From: Gnetum montanum | Lineage: Eukaryota > Streptophyta > Gnetopsida > Gnetales > Gnetaceae | Assembly (NCBI GenBank): GCA_015680685.1 | Contig: MNCI01007659.1 | Location: 570,243-608,159, forward strand | Direction of reading: 5' to 3' | DNA: 37,917 nucleotides | In this document: positions 11,405 to 21,900 of the stretch, piece after piece | Layout of the letters: the number at the start of each line of letters is the position of its first letter | Position numbering within the stretch: the stretch's first letter is position 1 | The notes under the pieces: generated by a model | The model's database searches: none | Seen by the model: the letters and a program-made list of their open reading frames with translations, nothing else | Told to the model about the DNA's origin: nothing | Made by a program: the position numbers and the translations under genes

Positions 11405-12205
11405 TGATGAGTTGTTGTTGGTTGGCTGTGTCGGCAAGACCTTGTCGACGCATCTTGCCCTATGTTAATGCAGTGTCTATTCATCACCTATAAATACATG
11501 CCTACCAACCTCATTTATGGCAATCTAGATTTCAATAGCAATGAAGCTTTTGCATCTTTTCCATTCAAAAGATAGAATTTTTTTTTCTAAGTGCTTGCAA
11601 TAGAAATCATTGAGTATATGGATCTTTATTCAAACATTGTTGTACCTAAGCATGATAATGTATGCAGCAATAAAGACAATCTTTTTGATAAACCTTTTTA
11701 ATAAACTTTGAATAGGTTAGCTATTTCATTTATGCATTCAATGTTTTCAATTATTTCGCAAATATTTTTTAACAATTGAGTTAATAAAGCAATTTAAGCT
11801 AGATAGATTAAATACATGAGTACGACTGATTTAAAAAGAACACGTACTTTCTTGGTAATTCCAGCATTATTGCTGGTAATTCCAGCGTTATTGCTTGGTA
11901 CGCCCAATAGCATAGTACTTGGTAATCCCAGTGGTCACCCAATACATGGATTCAAGACATGTACAATAAATGGGAATGGATACTTATGTTAAGATTAGTT
12001 AAATGCTAGTAAATTAATTAATTTAGATTAGTTAATCAAAATGATAAAAATCGAATGCCTTGGTTACACTTAAACCATACCAACAAATGTCATAAGTGTA
12101 ATCGGGAAGACAATGATTGACGACGAAGTCCATGAAATTCAACTGAATTACATGAATGCCTTATGATTCGTATGATTGGGTGTAAGGGTACCTTGCCGCT
12201 CAACA
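11405..12205 (+). repeat. 3' LTR of the 6854-12205 element
   Basis: It starts TGATGAGTTG right after the polypurine tract and ends GCTCAACA. TATA box at 11489-11496. It holds four copies of the TACCAAG-type repeat in reverse sense at about 11851-11936. Followed by the CAAAT target duplication. 801 bp. Confidence 0.88.
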
Positions 12206-13067
12206 CAAATGTTTAATCCAATTTGCTACATTGAGACTTTGTACAATACCAAGAAAACTATTCCAAAGGTAGCAATAAAAATAAAACTATGCAAGAACAT
12301 CCATGATGTGTTTCTTCTATATCCATTTATAATTCAATGATATGCAAATTGGATAAAAGTTTTCAACCCAAACATGTCTATTTTCTTCAATAAATGATGT
12401 CACTTCCTATGAATACTCTTTGTAATCAAAAGAATGTTTGTGATCAAGTTGTGTTTGTTGTGAACGTAAGCATATTTTTATAATCAAAATTTCTTCATAT
12501 AATCAAAGTTTCTGCACACTTAAAATTTCATATTTACAAATTGTTTTCCCAAATGCATACACTGAACCCTTCGTATGGCCATATATATATATTATGCATA
12601 CTCTCATCGCCCGTACATGTGTCAGACAACAACATAACAGATCGGTGTATGGTTTGCAGAAACATGGCCGCGCCGTCGCTGCACGACGACAGTCAGAAAC
12701 GCGAAACCAAATAGTTTAAATGGTGAATGGGTTGTTAACTTGCCCGGCACCCGCATTGATGAGAGATTAAATTAAGAAAAATTTCCATTAAGAATGGGAA
12801 TTTTAAGGTTTTGTGCGGCTAGATGATACTTGAAAAGTAAAAAGCCCAAAGAACACTGCTCCAGATCACCGAAAAATACATGACAAATAAAAAAAATATT
12901 ATGGCCATTTACAGGATCAATATCAGAGGACCGCTGGAACACTGGTGGAAGAATGCAACAACAAACGGCGCAAACTTGCATTCCCAGACCGAAACCAGAA
13001 GAAGGGTAATACTATAATAGTGGTAGCAGAAAAAACACGGGAGGCAATGGATGGATGGATCGATCGA
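12206..13067. other. Spacer between the LTR element and the GASA gene
   Basis: About 12296-12430 is a diverged copy of the tandem repeat at 6365-6765. A short AT microsatellite is at about 12582-12594. From roughly 12600 the base composition rises in GC and no repeat family is recognisable; this part should include the 3' UTR of the minus-strand GASA gene, but I could not identify a clear polyadenylation signal. Confidence 0.5.
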
Positions 13068-13069
13068 TC
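13048..13069. repeat. Microsatellite overlapping the GASA stop codon
   Basis: Short runs of GGAT and CGAT repeats at 13048-13069 begin within the TGA stop (13070-13068 on the minus strand) and lie in the start of the 3' UTR. Confidence 0.7.
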
Positions 13070-13400
13070 AGGGGCATTTGGAGCCGCCATGTCTGTTCTT
13101 CCACTCGTTGTAGCAGGGGCACTCCTCCTTGTTGCGCGAGTAGCCCGAAGGCACGCAGTGGCACTTAGCGCAGCACATGTTGCAGAAATGCAGGCAATCC
13201 TTGCGACGCCATGTACGCGAGCACCGACGGTCGCATTCTTTACCGCAGTTGATTCCTCCGCCCGACGGCGTCGGTGCCGTTGCCAGTGCCGGCGCAGCCA
13301 CGGGCGCGGCCTCGGCATCATTCCCAATCAGCAGAGCTACCGCCAACAGCAGCGCAATCATCCCCGCACCCACAGAACTGCTCATCATCTTCATCTTCAT
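13068..13400 (-). CDS. GASA/Snakin family secreted cysteine-rich peptide
   Basis: This 110-residue ORF encodes a gibberellin-regulated (GASA/Snakin) peptide. Residues 1-31 form a signal peptide: a Lys/Met-rich start, a hydrophobic Ile-Ala-Leu-rich core and a likely cut after Ala-Glu-Ala. A short Ala/Pro spacer follows, then a C-terminal domain of about 60 residues with all twelve cysteines, at 52, 56, 60, 69, 73, 76, 77, 80, 82, 94, 96 and 109, including the CC pair and the CPCY and KCP ends typical of the family. I chose ATG at 13400 because it starts the signal peptide and lies about 70 bp below a TATA box; the frame is open further upstream (to an ATG at 13622) but that stretch contains the promoter. 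Family members act outside the cell in growth control, redox balance and defence. The usual Gly-Thr-x-Gly-Asn turn is replaced by Gly-Tyr-Ser-Arg-Asn. No intron is evident, unlike many relatives. It is the only intact-looking gene in the window. Confidence 0.93.
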   Translation of the reverse strand: MKMKMMSSSVGAGMIALLLAVALLIGNDAEAAPVAAPALATAPTPSGGGINCGKECDRRCSRTWRRKDCLHFCNMCCAKCHCVPSGYSRNKEECPCYNEWKNRHGGSKCP

Positions 13401-13470
13401 CTTGACTGCCAAAGCAACCTCAGATCCCTGCTCGTCCTCGTTTTGACTGTAAAGGGAGAACTCCGCGAGG

Positions 13471-13478
13471 TATATATA
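13471..13478 (-). promoter_or_regulatory. TATA box of the GASA gene
   Basis: TATATATA on the minus strand, 71 bp before the ATG. A pyrimidine-rich patch (TTCTCCCTTT, 13460-13451) and an A at about 13450 fall where a start site would be expected, giving a 5' leader of roughly 50 bases. The ATG context, CAAG-ATG-A, has A at -3. Confidence 0.7.
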
Positions 13479-13639
13479 CAAGAAGCAGTGGCCATGGTGA
13501 TGACGACATGGCAGTGGAGGCCAGCGTTGCATGAGTTGGGAAATGGGAACCCGCGTAGACCGGTAGCTACCAGCCCTGCGTTTCTGCACGAACGGACCAA
13601 GAACAAAGCTTGGCAGACGCAAATTAAATCAAATTTGTG

Positions 13640-14640
13640 ATTCCCGATTTGCAGAATGGAATGTCGGTGGGTCACATTTGGTGGCCCATTGCCCATTCCG
13701 GCCCCGCAGCGACTGGACTGGATGGAATTTGTGCATGCAAAGGCACATGGGATGGGATGGGATGCTTTCTGCCACCTTCCTTCAATGCTATGGCGCTGCC
13801 ATTCTTGCGCTTTCAAATCGCACAACGACCACACCAATTCAAGTTAAGTGTATTATGCTTGCACCGACGAGTCGGTGGGGTATTATTAATGGTAGCGTCG
13901 TTGTGGTTGTCTGTAATTGGTAAGTTGTATTTAACAATGATACGTTTTTGTGCGCCCCTGGGCTGGCTTCCAACTTGGGTACTGCATACCTACCAGCCAT
14001 CTGTATTTATGTTTATCCAGCTACGCCTGCTCATGCTCAGCTGCCATTATGCCTCTGCCACAATTTCGAGCAAGTGTCTTCACCATGCCTTAAACCCTCA
14101 TAGCGCATACGCTATTAAGTCCATGAGCATACACTGTAAGTCTCAAGTCATTCATCTTGAAGGCTGGGCTCTGTGGGTAAAAATGGCTCTCTTGGTAAAA
14201 AGCGATAAAAGACTTGCACCGTTAACCTTTTATTGAAATTTTATTTAAACAAATGCTCTTGGGTTCCTTCCTTGCTAAGGGGCCCCCAAAGGCACATTAG
14301 TCATCAAATATACATGGCACAATGAACCGAAATTGGATGTTCATATCCTTGATCCATCTTTCTAAGCGTCATGTGGTTAAATTAACTGATCTTCCACGAA
14401 ACCCCACGCGTAACCGTTCCAGTATCTCACGACGTTTACCAAAGCGATTTCATTGTAGTTGCGGAAGGCATGAAATAGGGTTAAGAAAAAGGTCCTCATT
14501 CAGAATGCTATTGCACACCGGAATAGAAAATGTCCCTGGAAATGTAGACCCAGGAACCGAACACGTAGGCAACCATTTATATCAACCACTACAAATATAT
14601 TACTTCGCACGAAGCAGTAATCTTGCCTGGTTAGATTAAA
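13640..14640. other. Low-repeat region upstream of the GASA gene
   Basis: This stretch is richer in GC than the surroundings and shares nothing with other parts of the window. A 199-codon plus-strand open frame (13637-14236) and a 105-codon one (14322-14639) exist, but neither has a recognisable domain, and both have the composition of chance frames in GC-richer DNA. It probably includes the distal promoter of the GASA gene. Confidence 0.45.
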
Positions 14641-14823
14641 TTGCTCATCGTCTTTTTAGATGGTAGCATGGTTATGTTACTTATCATTAAATTATTTCCG
14701 ATTTCGAAACTCTAAAATAACATAAAAGAGAAGCTTGCTTGCATGTTTTGGTATGCTTATATAGGGTGTGAAATCCCAAGACATACAACTAACATGATAT
14801 TTTGGAGGATAAAATATCTTTAA

Positions 14824-14884
14824 GTGTGATTTGAATTGGCAACTTTTTGTCTAATAAGACAATAGACCAACCACTTGAGCCTCC
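14824..14884 (-). repeat. tRNA-derived SINE-like head
   Basis: On the minus strand GGCTCAAGTGGTTGG (14882-14868) resembles an RNA polymerase III A box, and CAATTCAAATC (14837-14827) resembles a B box, about 30 bases apart, as in tRNA-related plant SINEs. A body and poly-A tail were not defined. Confidence 0.45.
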
Positions 14885-15204
14885 TATCACTATATGCTTA
14901 TTTAAATATACATGCTTACAATCATTATCATCATCCTCATCCTACCCTTATCCCAACAAAATAGGCTATACATTTTTAAAATCAATCTTACAAAGCTAGA
15001 GTTAAAATATTTATATTACTTTCTTTTAGAAGGTATCAACATGGCAGAGCTCAAAGTATGCTCCTAGGCTAACAACAAAGTGACTAGAAAGGAGTGGCGG
15101 CATTAGGTTTTGAACCTAATACTTTCGCTTATGTGATGTTGCATTCATAATAAATTAGCTGTGATGTTGCAACCTATCATAAATGACATTTTTATTATTC
15201 ACAA
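14885..15204. other. AT-rich stretch without recognised features
   Basis: No gene was seen. If the 15205 polypurine-like motif is real, this could be a heavily decayed LTR, but no TATA box or LTR end was readable. Confidence 0.3.
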
Positions 15205-15320
15205 TACCCCCACAACTAACTCAAACATTGTCCTTGAGTCCTATAAAAGAGACAAAGTTTTGTGACAAAATTAGCAAGAGGGATTACAACATTACAAAAT
15301 TTTATCAAAAGATATCCATG
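15205..15320 (-). repeat. Diverged polypurine tract and 3' module of a related element
   Basis: TACCCCCACAACTAACTC at 15205-15222 followed by TTGTCCTTGAGTC matches the LTR-adjacent sequence of the 15835-21900 element (TACCCCCACAACTGAATG, TTGTCCTCAAG). Weaker similarity follows (ACATTACAAAATTTTATC against ACATTGCAAAATTTTATT). It is probably a fragment of an older relative. Confidence 0.5.
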
Positions 15321-15834
15321 TAAGAAAAAATTCAAATAACATGGAATAATGAGATATCAAAAATTCATAGAAAAATTCAAAAATCTTCAATTTCACTTGT
15401 AGTAAATGTTCATGTGGTCCCTCATGGTAACAACTCCTCCCATGATAGTTCCTCCATTGGTTGTTTTCCATTAATGTTAAACCTATTAAGGATGGACCTA
15501 AGTTCTATTCATCTATTTGTGCATCTTTAACAATCCAAGCAAGCTTGTCTAGATCATATGTAAGTGAGAGTTTCCTTAGACAAGGCAACTTCGAGAACAT
15601 CTTATTAGCATTGACAAACCAAGTAGCAAATGAAACTCACTCTGCTTCAAGCATTAATGACTACTCCTCAAGTTGCTAGTTGTCACAGCCTAAGAATTTG
15701 CAAGGTTTAGTTATTTAAATTAATGCATATGATTAATTCTTTAATTTTATCAGATGTATTTCAATTAATTAGCTCTAATATTCTTGGTAAAAATATAGGA
15801 TTACATTACTATCATTATTGTTATTATTGTTGTT

Positions 15835-16689
15835 TGATGAGTAGCGAGGTACCCCTATGTCTAACCATATGAATCACAGGCATTCATGCACAATCCGGTC
15901 GAATTCTGTGGATGGGACTAGTTGTGGCATCTAGATCGCTATGCCTTGATTGCAGTTCACTATCTTCCTATTCAGACTAGTGGTAGCTTTGTCATGTATG
16001 GTTTAGACCAAAGTGAGGCATATGATTTTTATTATTTTTTATTTTATTGCTCTACGATTAACAATAGGTTGAAACTCAATTTATAATCAATTCAACTAAT
16101 CTAATTGCTAATTAATAATCAACTACCCTAACATAAGTATCTAATCCCACTTCCTGTGCACATCCTAAACACATATAATGTTGTTGGGTTACCAAACGTT
16201 AAGCATTAGTGGGATTACCAAGAGTCATACGCATGCTCGAAGCAATTGTACTTATGTGCTTAATAAATTAACATGCATGAAAATGTAAATATTAACTAAG
16301 TACATGAAAATTAAATTGCATGTAAAGTAAAGCTAATCTAAGTCAAAGTGCTGCAATGAATAAGAATCAATCTCGATCTTATTACTGCTTATGGAATATG
16401 TCCAAGTACATTGCCAGTCGAATAAGACTTCGTACAAGTAACTCAGATCCACTTTGTGGGCACTCACTGACTATTCTCTAAGATTACGAAATAAAAAACT
16501 GCAAGAATTCAACTACTCTATTGACAAAACTATGAAAAACTATTCCTAAACTATGCACCCAAGCGCTATATTTATAGGTTGGTCCATACCCCCTTGATAT
16601 CAGATATTTGATAATGCATCTAGGGGCCTAATATCATATACCTGATATTGAATATCCCATATTGGAGCTAGGAAAATCATGACTCATCA
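15835..16689 (-). repeat. 3' LTR of the 15835-21900 element
   Basis: It starts TGATGAGTAG and ends GACTCATCA on the plus strand; 855 bp. The minus-strand TATAAATA is at 16576-16569. The U3 end holds GATATC/GATATT variants (about 16600-16665) that have lost their CpG sites. Two copies of the TACCAA repeat lie at about 16185-16225. Confidence 0.9.
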
Positions 16690-16703
16690 TACCCCCACAA
16701 CTG
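16690..16703 (-). other. Polypurine tract of the 15835-21900 element
   Basis: On the minus strand CAGTTGTGGGGGTA abuts the LTR start TGATGAGTC. Confidence 0.85.
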
Positions 16704-18760
16704 AATGAAAACTTGTCCTCAAGTTAAACAAAATGAGGAACAAGTTCCTTACAAAATATTGGGAATGTATGGGAGTATTGACTGATATGCAAACTACTGA
16801 CTGACTTTAAGTGCCACATTGCAAAATTTTATTAAAGTGGCTACATACAAAATGATAAAGTGACATAAAAAATAGACAAACATTAAAGACTACAAAATTT
16901 GCAAAGGTCTTCAAGAGTCTGCTAAAGATGATTCTCCTTATTGTCACTAGCAGTGGTAGACTTGTAACCTTGATTGTTATGTTGATGCTTCTCTGGTTAT
17001 GCAAAACATTCTTGAAGGATGGACTAAAATTTCTTCTCATCACCCCATGGATCTAGTAAACATGCGAAGCTTGGGCTTCTATCTTGTATGTGCTATGATG
17101 TATCCATGGTCATATCCTCTGTTGTCCCTTTCTTGGCTTTGTTTTTGTGCTTGGAAAAAGACCTTCTTCCTTAGATATTTGTTTTAGCATCACCTACAGT
17201 CACCAAAGGATCAACATTAATTGTGGTAAATTTTCCTTAATAATTAACCCTTATCGGATCCCTTAGTTTTCTTTTAGGCACAAAGTGATTATAGCATACT
17301 ATGCCCAAGGCTATGAGGTAACTAAAATCATCAAGTTGTTCACATTATTTTGATCAATTATTATTAGTTACCATGATGTTCAAGAATAGGATGTTGAAAA
17401 ATGTTAAAGTAGGCATCCCTAGCCCCCATGACTAATAAGCGTAACTCCATAAGCACATAGGTTTTTGAATAATTGAAACCAAAGGTCTAATTCAGAAGAT
17501 GGCCAAGAAATATTAATATATATGGAAATAGAAAAGTAGGAAAAATTAATGAAATATATGAGAAGTAGTCCCAAAATCATGCATAAATTTAGAGAAACCA
17601 TCATTGATGTTTTGGAAGATGTGAAGGTTAGTTCAAAGCCATGATCAACAAAAGTTATGTAAGTGGGTCCTCCCCAAAGAAAGCTCTTGCCATAATGCCC
17701 TTGCATAACCACTTCTATAGATGTCCATGGGCGCTCGAGAAGTTAAATGTAGTTCATGCTTTTGTTCCAAATAACACACAAATGCTATGGTTAGGATATT
17801 ACACTATACTATACAAAACCAAAAAGCTCATAATTGCATGTAGCAGTGAGTGAATAATGGAATGAGAACGGATTACAGAGATTATGATGTAAGGTACTTG
17901 ACCATGTCCACAATAGGTTCTTGTGACAAGTGTGATTAAAATGATCAACATACCTATCCATCCAAGTTCAGACCAAGTCCATACCATGAACAGTGACCTC
18001 GCATTGATGTGTTCCATCATGCCAACCACTAGGAGTCCACAACCACCTTAAAGAATAATCATCACTCCAAAAAGAGAAGAAAAGAGAAGAAGGAAGGAAG
18101 GGCCTTAGTTAGAGGGGCACCTTTAGGCATGGGTGACATGTCTTTCCAACCCCAAAACCAATGCTTGTAGCTCGCTATTGTGTCTAAGGGGTGTGCTTTG
18201 AATTCTCATTATTGTTTTTTCTTCTTCTTCTTCTTCTTCTTTTCTTCGTCTTTCTTTTTTTTTAATGGGAACACACCATGCAAAGACAAAGCTTCCTTTT
18301 TATTAGTTAACAAAGGAGTGATGATACATTCTAAGAGGATTCATAAACCACATGAAGTCAAGAAGAGAACCCAACAAGTCCCCCTTGAGGTCACACCCTT
18401 ATCATTCCCACTTGGTCATTCCCTCTTTCTTTAAGGTACAATGATTATTGATTAATTTTAGTTTCATAAAAGAAGAACCCAGTTGTTTCCATGAAAAAGA
18501 CCTTTTATTTAGAGAACCGGAGGGATGGATGAGGTGGTCTCACTGCTTTACATAATTACTTACCTAATCATCTTGATAGCATAGCACACAAACCCAACAC
18601 ATACTATTGACTTCTAAATCATGACTTGGAAATTTTATTAATAAAAACATAAAATATATTCATAAAACATAAAGAGAATGACTCAAGAAAAGAGAAAAAT
18701 ATAAAGAAATGAAAAATATTAAGAAATGAAAAACATATGAAGAATTAGAAAATTCTAGAA
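16704..18760 (-). repeat. 3' non-coding module, copy 2
   Basis: The part 17442-18750 repeats 1-1258 almost exactly. The part 16704-17441 is related to 34096-34670. A second polypurine-like motif (TTAGTCATGGGGGC on the minus strand, 17435-17422) separates the two parts. A CTT microsatellite is at about 18219-18246. No protein-like ORF was found. Confidence 0.8.
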
Positions 18761-19219
18761 CCGATAAGCAAATCAGTTACTTTCATGCATCTTTGAAATA
18801 GTTTTATATTCTCATTTTCAAGCCACTGGGTATCTTCTGGATTAGTCACTATTGTGTAGACTAGCTTTTGTTCACACACTACTCCTAAAATTTATGATGG
18901 GCTGGTATAGGGGTTGTGTTAATATTCTGAACTTCTGGCCCACAATTGCATCCCTTATCATTATTGGTGATGCATGGATTCTTCTATCTCTCCACAATGA
19001 TATGTTTATCATTTATGTCTTGTGTTGGAGTGATGATGGTTGTTGGCTTTTGCTTATGATTAGGAGACATCACTTTTGTGAGGAAGGTTGTTACATTAGA
19101 TTAGACTTGTGCTGGTTTAGGTGACATAGTAGGTCCATGAGTGTTTTGCTTCAACTTACAACCTTTCCTCTAGAAGGGACATTTCCAAGACTTTGGTTGA
19201 GATCTACTAGCGTTATCAT

Positions 19220-21205
19220 TTACATGTATGTTCGCAACACAAGTGGCATTTTCTCATTGATGTTGTAATGTTGAACCTTCCTGTGTTGTTGGAGGTAACA
19301 TATGGTGGAGGTGAGTATGAGAATATTGAGGATATGATGCAAGGTGAGAGGTGTGAGGTGGTGATCTTGTATAAGATGTTGTAGGATAATGATATTTGGG
19401 AGAGCGGTAGTAGTGATTTGAAGTATAGGAAGTAAAACTAGTTGGTGAAATAAGGTGTTGAACATAATATCCATGTGGGTTCAGTTGGTAGGAAGGATAG
19501 GGCTAGTTTGATGGTGGCCTCCCCCACGACTGTGGTTATTGCCATTGCAGTTGATGCTAGTGTTGAGGCTGGTAATAAGTCCCCCTAGGATAGTACAGTT
19601 GGTTTTGAGATTGTCTAAAATTATTGCACAGAAGAGGAAATCTCCTAGGCATGTGCTTCTATACAAACTTCAAATTTAATGTCCCTATCCAATACTCATG
19701 TAGATGCAACAAGACCAGGCAATGGTCCTTTGGATGGTCATATATGCAAATGTCACATCCATTATCTTCATTTGTGGTTGAGTTTATAGCCTCATTTTCT
19801 TCAGCCATTTTTCTAATTTACTGATAAGTGTTCCTAGTTGTTTCTTGGTTTTTTTCCCTCCTTTTGTTGTGATCACTTAATTTTCTTTGTGTCACTCTCT
19901 CCACTATGGTTTCTATGCAAGTTTTAACTTTCTCATTCATCCCTTCCAACATCTCACCTAGCTTTGCTTCAAGCACATTGATAAAAATATGTATTGATAA
20001 GGTTGGTTGTAAAATCATCTCATCAAGAGTTGCCTCTTTTTCCTCATCATAGATATGGATCCTTTTCTTTTGAAGAGTTGGGTCCTAGTTATTTTCCTCT
20101 ATATTCTCTCGTTTACATAGCTCTCCTTCCTCTTTTTCCATACACTTAATTAGCTCTTGGGTCTGATGGGTTTGTAACTTGTATAATTGACTTGGGGCAT
20201 ACATCCCAAGGGTCTCTCTTGTTTCATTATGAATCCCACTAATGATGTGGAAAAGTTGCCTTTCCTCAAAGAAATCATGGCCAAGACATCTATATAGTAG
20301 TGAATAGTATCTATCCAAGGCCACATCAAAGGGTTTGTCATTTTCTTGCTTCCACTCTTGGATTTGTCTCCTTAGGTTGGATACCCTCGCATAGGTTTAG
20401 TATTTTTCATTGAAAAGTTCTAGCATTGTGGACCACTGGTGAATGGAACTTGGTTCCAACAATCAAATACCACACTTTGGCTCTATCGATTAATGTCCTA
20501 GGAAAGAGCTTAATCTTTTGCCATCCACTTTCAATGTTGTACAAAGAACAGGAATCACGGAAGGCTTGTAGATGATGTTGTGGATCCAAATTGTAACCTC
20601 CCGCAAATTTAGGGATATTGTTTATACCAAGCCTAGGTAAGCAACTATCCCTACAATGCCTGTAAGGTATCTTAACTGCCCCCATGATCTGCATTAGGCT
20701 CTTAGTGGCCAACAAGGGTTCATCTTCATTAGACATGTTGTGATGAAAATTTCTATTTATATTCATTTGATTATGACTATTTTCTATACTCATGATGATG
20801 TCTTTGATTTTTCCCTTGGGTTCGATTTCTATCTTTGTCTTGACCCCGTAGTGGAGCTCTATCTCTATACCTACATTCATCTTCATCAGAACTAGACATT
20901 GAAGAGGAAGAGGAAGATGAGGAACTGGGAGAATTTCCATGGCTTCTATAGTTCTCCCCATGGTCCCTTGATTTATCTTGTCTAGGTTTAGAGGAGGTCC
21001 TAGCCCTTGAGGCCCTCCTTGATCTAGGACTTAATCTGTCTCCTCTGCAATTGTCTGCACTAGTTGAATGTAGTCTTTGAGTGTAGTAAGGGTCTAAATG
21101 AGCATAGGAGACCCCTGTTTGAGGTTGTTCACTCCAATTTTCTTTAGTATAGATTTGATCATTTCTCCTATGTGAAGAACACATGATTTTACCTAATAAC
21201 ATGTG
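19220..21205 (-). pseudogene. Decayed Ty3/gypsy gag of the 15835-21900 element
   Basis: The minus-strand reading begins near ATG 21202 with an Arg/Ser-rich stretch and a serine run, shifts frame near 20900, then reaches the capsid-like core at about 20630-20430. There Phe-Ala-Gly-Gly-Tyr, His-His-Leu-Gln-Ala-Phe and Lys-Leu-Phe-Pro-Arg-Thr-Leu match the standard plant gag core. The capsid continues at 20341-20085 with a Phe-Glu-Glu-Arg-Gln-Leu-Phe block. A CX2CX3HX4C cluster at about 19752-19714 looks like a zinc knuckle that lost one residue. A Pro/Tyr/His-rich tail runs to about 19220. Stops and frameshifts break it into at least four pieces, so it is not translated as a full gag. It follows the primer-binding site closely, as gag should. 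Confidence 0.75.
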
Positions 21206-21298
21206 TGATTTAAAATATTAATATTTTCAAAAAGACAGATCATTAATACCTTTATAGTGATCATGTATAATATAACTAATCTAGATAACTAGCACCAT

Positions 21299-21315
21299 CC
21301 CTGGCAACGGTGCCA
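21299..21315 (-). other. Primer-binding site of the 15835-21900 element
   Basis: On the minus strand TGGCACCGTTGCCAGGG follows the 5' LTR end (CTCATCA) after one base. It starts with TGG, complementary to a tRNA CCA end, and resembles the TGGCGCCGTTGCCGGGG sites common in plant non-chromovirus gypsy elements (established pattern, recalled). I do not name the tRNA. Confidence 0.8.
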
Positions 21316-21316
21316 A

Positions 21317-21900
21317 TGATGAGCAGTGAGGTACCCCTACATCCAACCATACGTTAAGCATATCCTGAACACATATAATGCTACTGGGCTACCAAACGTT
21401 AAGCATTGTTGGAACTACCAAGAGTCATAAGCATGCTCAAAGCGATTGTACTTATGTGCTTAATTAATTAACATGCATGAAAATGTAAATATTAACTCAG
21501 TACATGAAAAGTAAATTGCATGGAAAGTAAATCTAATCTAAGTCAAAGTATTGCAATGAATAAGAATCAGTCTTAATCTTATTTCCGCTCATGAAATATG
21601 TCCAAGTACATTGCCAGTCAAATAAGACTTTGTACAGCTAACTCAAATCCACTCTGTGGGCACTCACTAACTGTTCTCTAAGATTATGAAATAAAACTAC
21701 AACAATTCAATTACTCCATTGACAAAACTATGAACAACTATTCTCAAACCATGCGCCCAAGCGCTATATTTATAGGCTAACCTATACCCCCCAAGATCAG
21801 ATATCTGATAATGCATCTAGGGGCCCGATATCAAGTATTCGATATCAAGGCTTCAATATCAGATATTTGATATCAAAGCCAGGCAAATCATGACTCATCA
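21317..21900 (-). repeat. 5' LTR of the 15835-21900 element, internally deleted
   Basis: It starts TGATGAGCAG and ends GACTCATCA on the plus strand; 584 bp. Compared with the 3' LTR it lacks about 270 bp (the part matching 15880-16150) just inside the primer-binding-site end. Elsewhere the two LTRs are clearly alike but show many substitutions, so the insertion is not recent. Minus-strand TATAAATA is at 21774-21767. Confidence 0.88.

Larger units (their letters stand above)
6854..12205 (+). mobile_element. Plus-strand TGATGA-family LTR element without recognisable gag-pol
   Basis: The element runs from an LTR starting TGATGAG at 6854 to an LTR ending ...CAACA at 12205, and is flanked on both sides by CAAAT (6849-6853 and 12206-12210), a perfect 5-bp target-site duplication. 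It contains a 5' LTR damaged by the N-bracketed piece, a decayed coiled-coil ORF at 7826-10385, a nested minus-oriented solo LTR (10577-11340), a polypurine tract at 11391-11404 and the 3' LTR. No primer-binding site can be read where the 5' LTR should end near 7750. No protease, RT or integrase motif was seen, so it looks like a non-autonomous derivative sharing LTRs with gypsy relatives elsewhere in the window. Confidence 0.8.
15835..21900 (-). mobile_element. Minus-strand TGATGA-family LTR element lacking pol
   Basis: The 3' LTR is 15835-16689 and the 5' LTR 21317-21900. Between them on the minus strand come a primer-binding site (21315-21299), a decayed gag (about 21205-19220), a short unassigned part and the 3' non-coding module (18760-16698), ending in a polypurine tract next to the 3' LTR. 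No protease, RT or integrase remains, so pol was lost by internal deletion or the element moved with help from a relative such as the one at 33273. Flanking bases are TTGTT (15830-15834) and TTATT (21901-21905), an imperfect duplication inside an ATT/GTT microsatellite. The gag type and the primer-binding site point to a non-chromovirus Ty3/gypsy lineage (inference). Confidence 0.85.

Noticed and set aside
13401-13622. N-terminal extension of the GASA ORF to a 184-residue protein
   Set aside because: The extension crosses the TATA box and leader and lacks a signal peptide at its own start; the downstream ATG at 13400 begins a clear signal peptide.
12945-13837. Several long open frames overlapping the GASA gene on both strands
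   Set aside because: They are shadow frames in GC-richer coding DNA; their products are Arg/Ala/His-rich and have no domain.
13637-14236. 199-codon plus-strand open frame
   Set aside because: No recognisable domain, composition like chance translation of a GC-rich promoter region, and no supporting context.
15088-15125. Possible tRNA fragment around TTAGGTTTTGAACCTAA
   Set aside because: It is a short palindrome without acceptor or anticodon stems.
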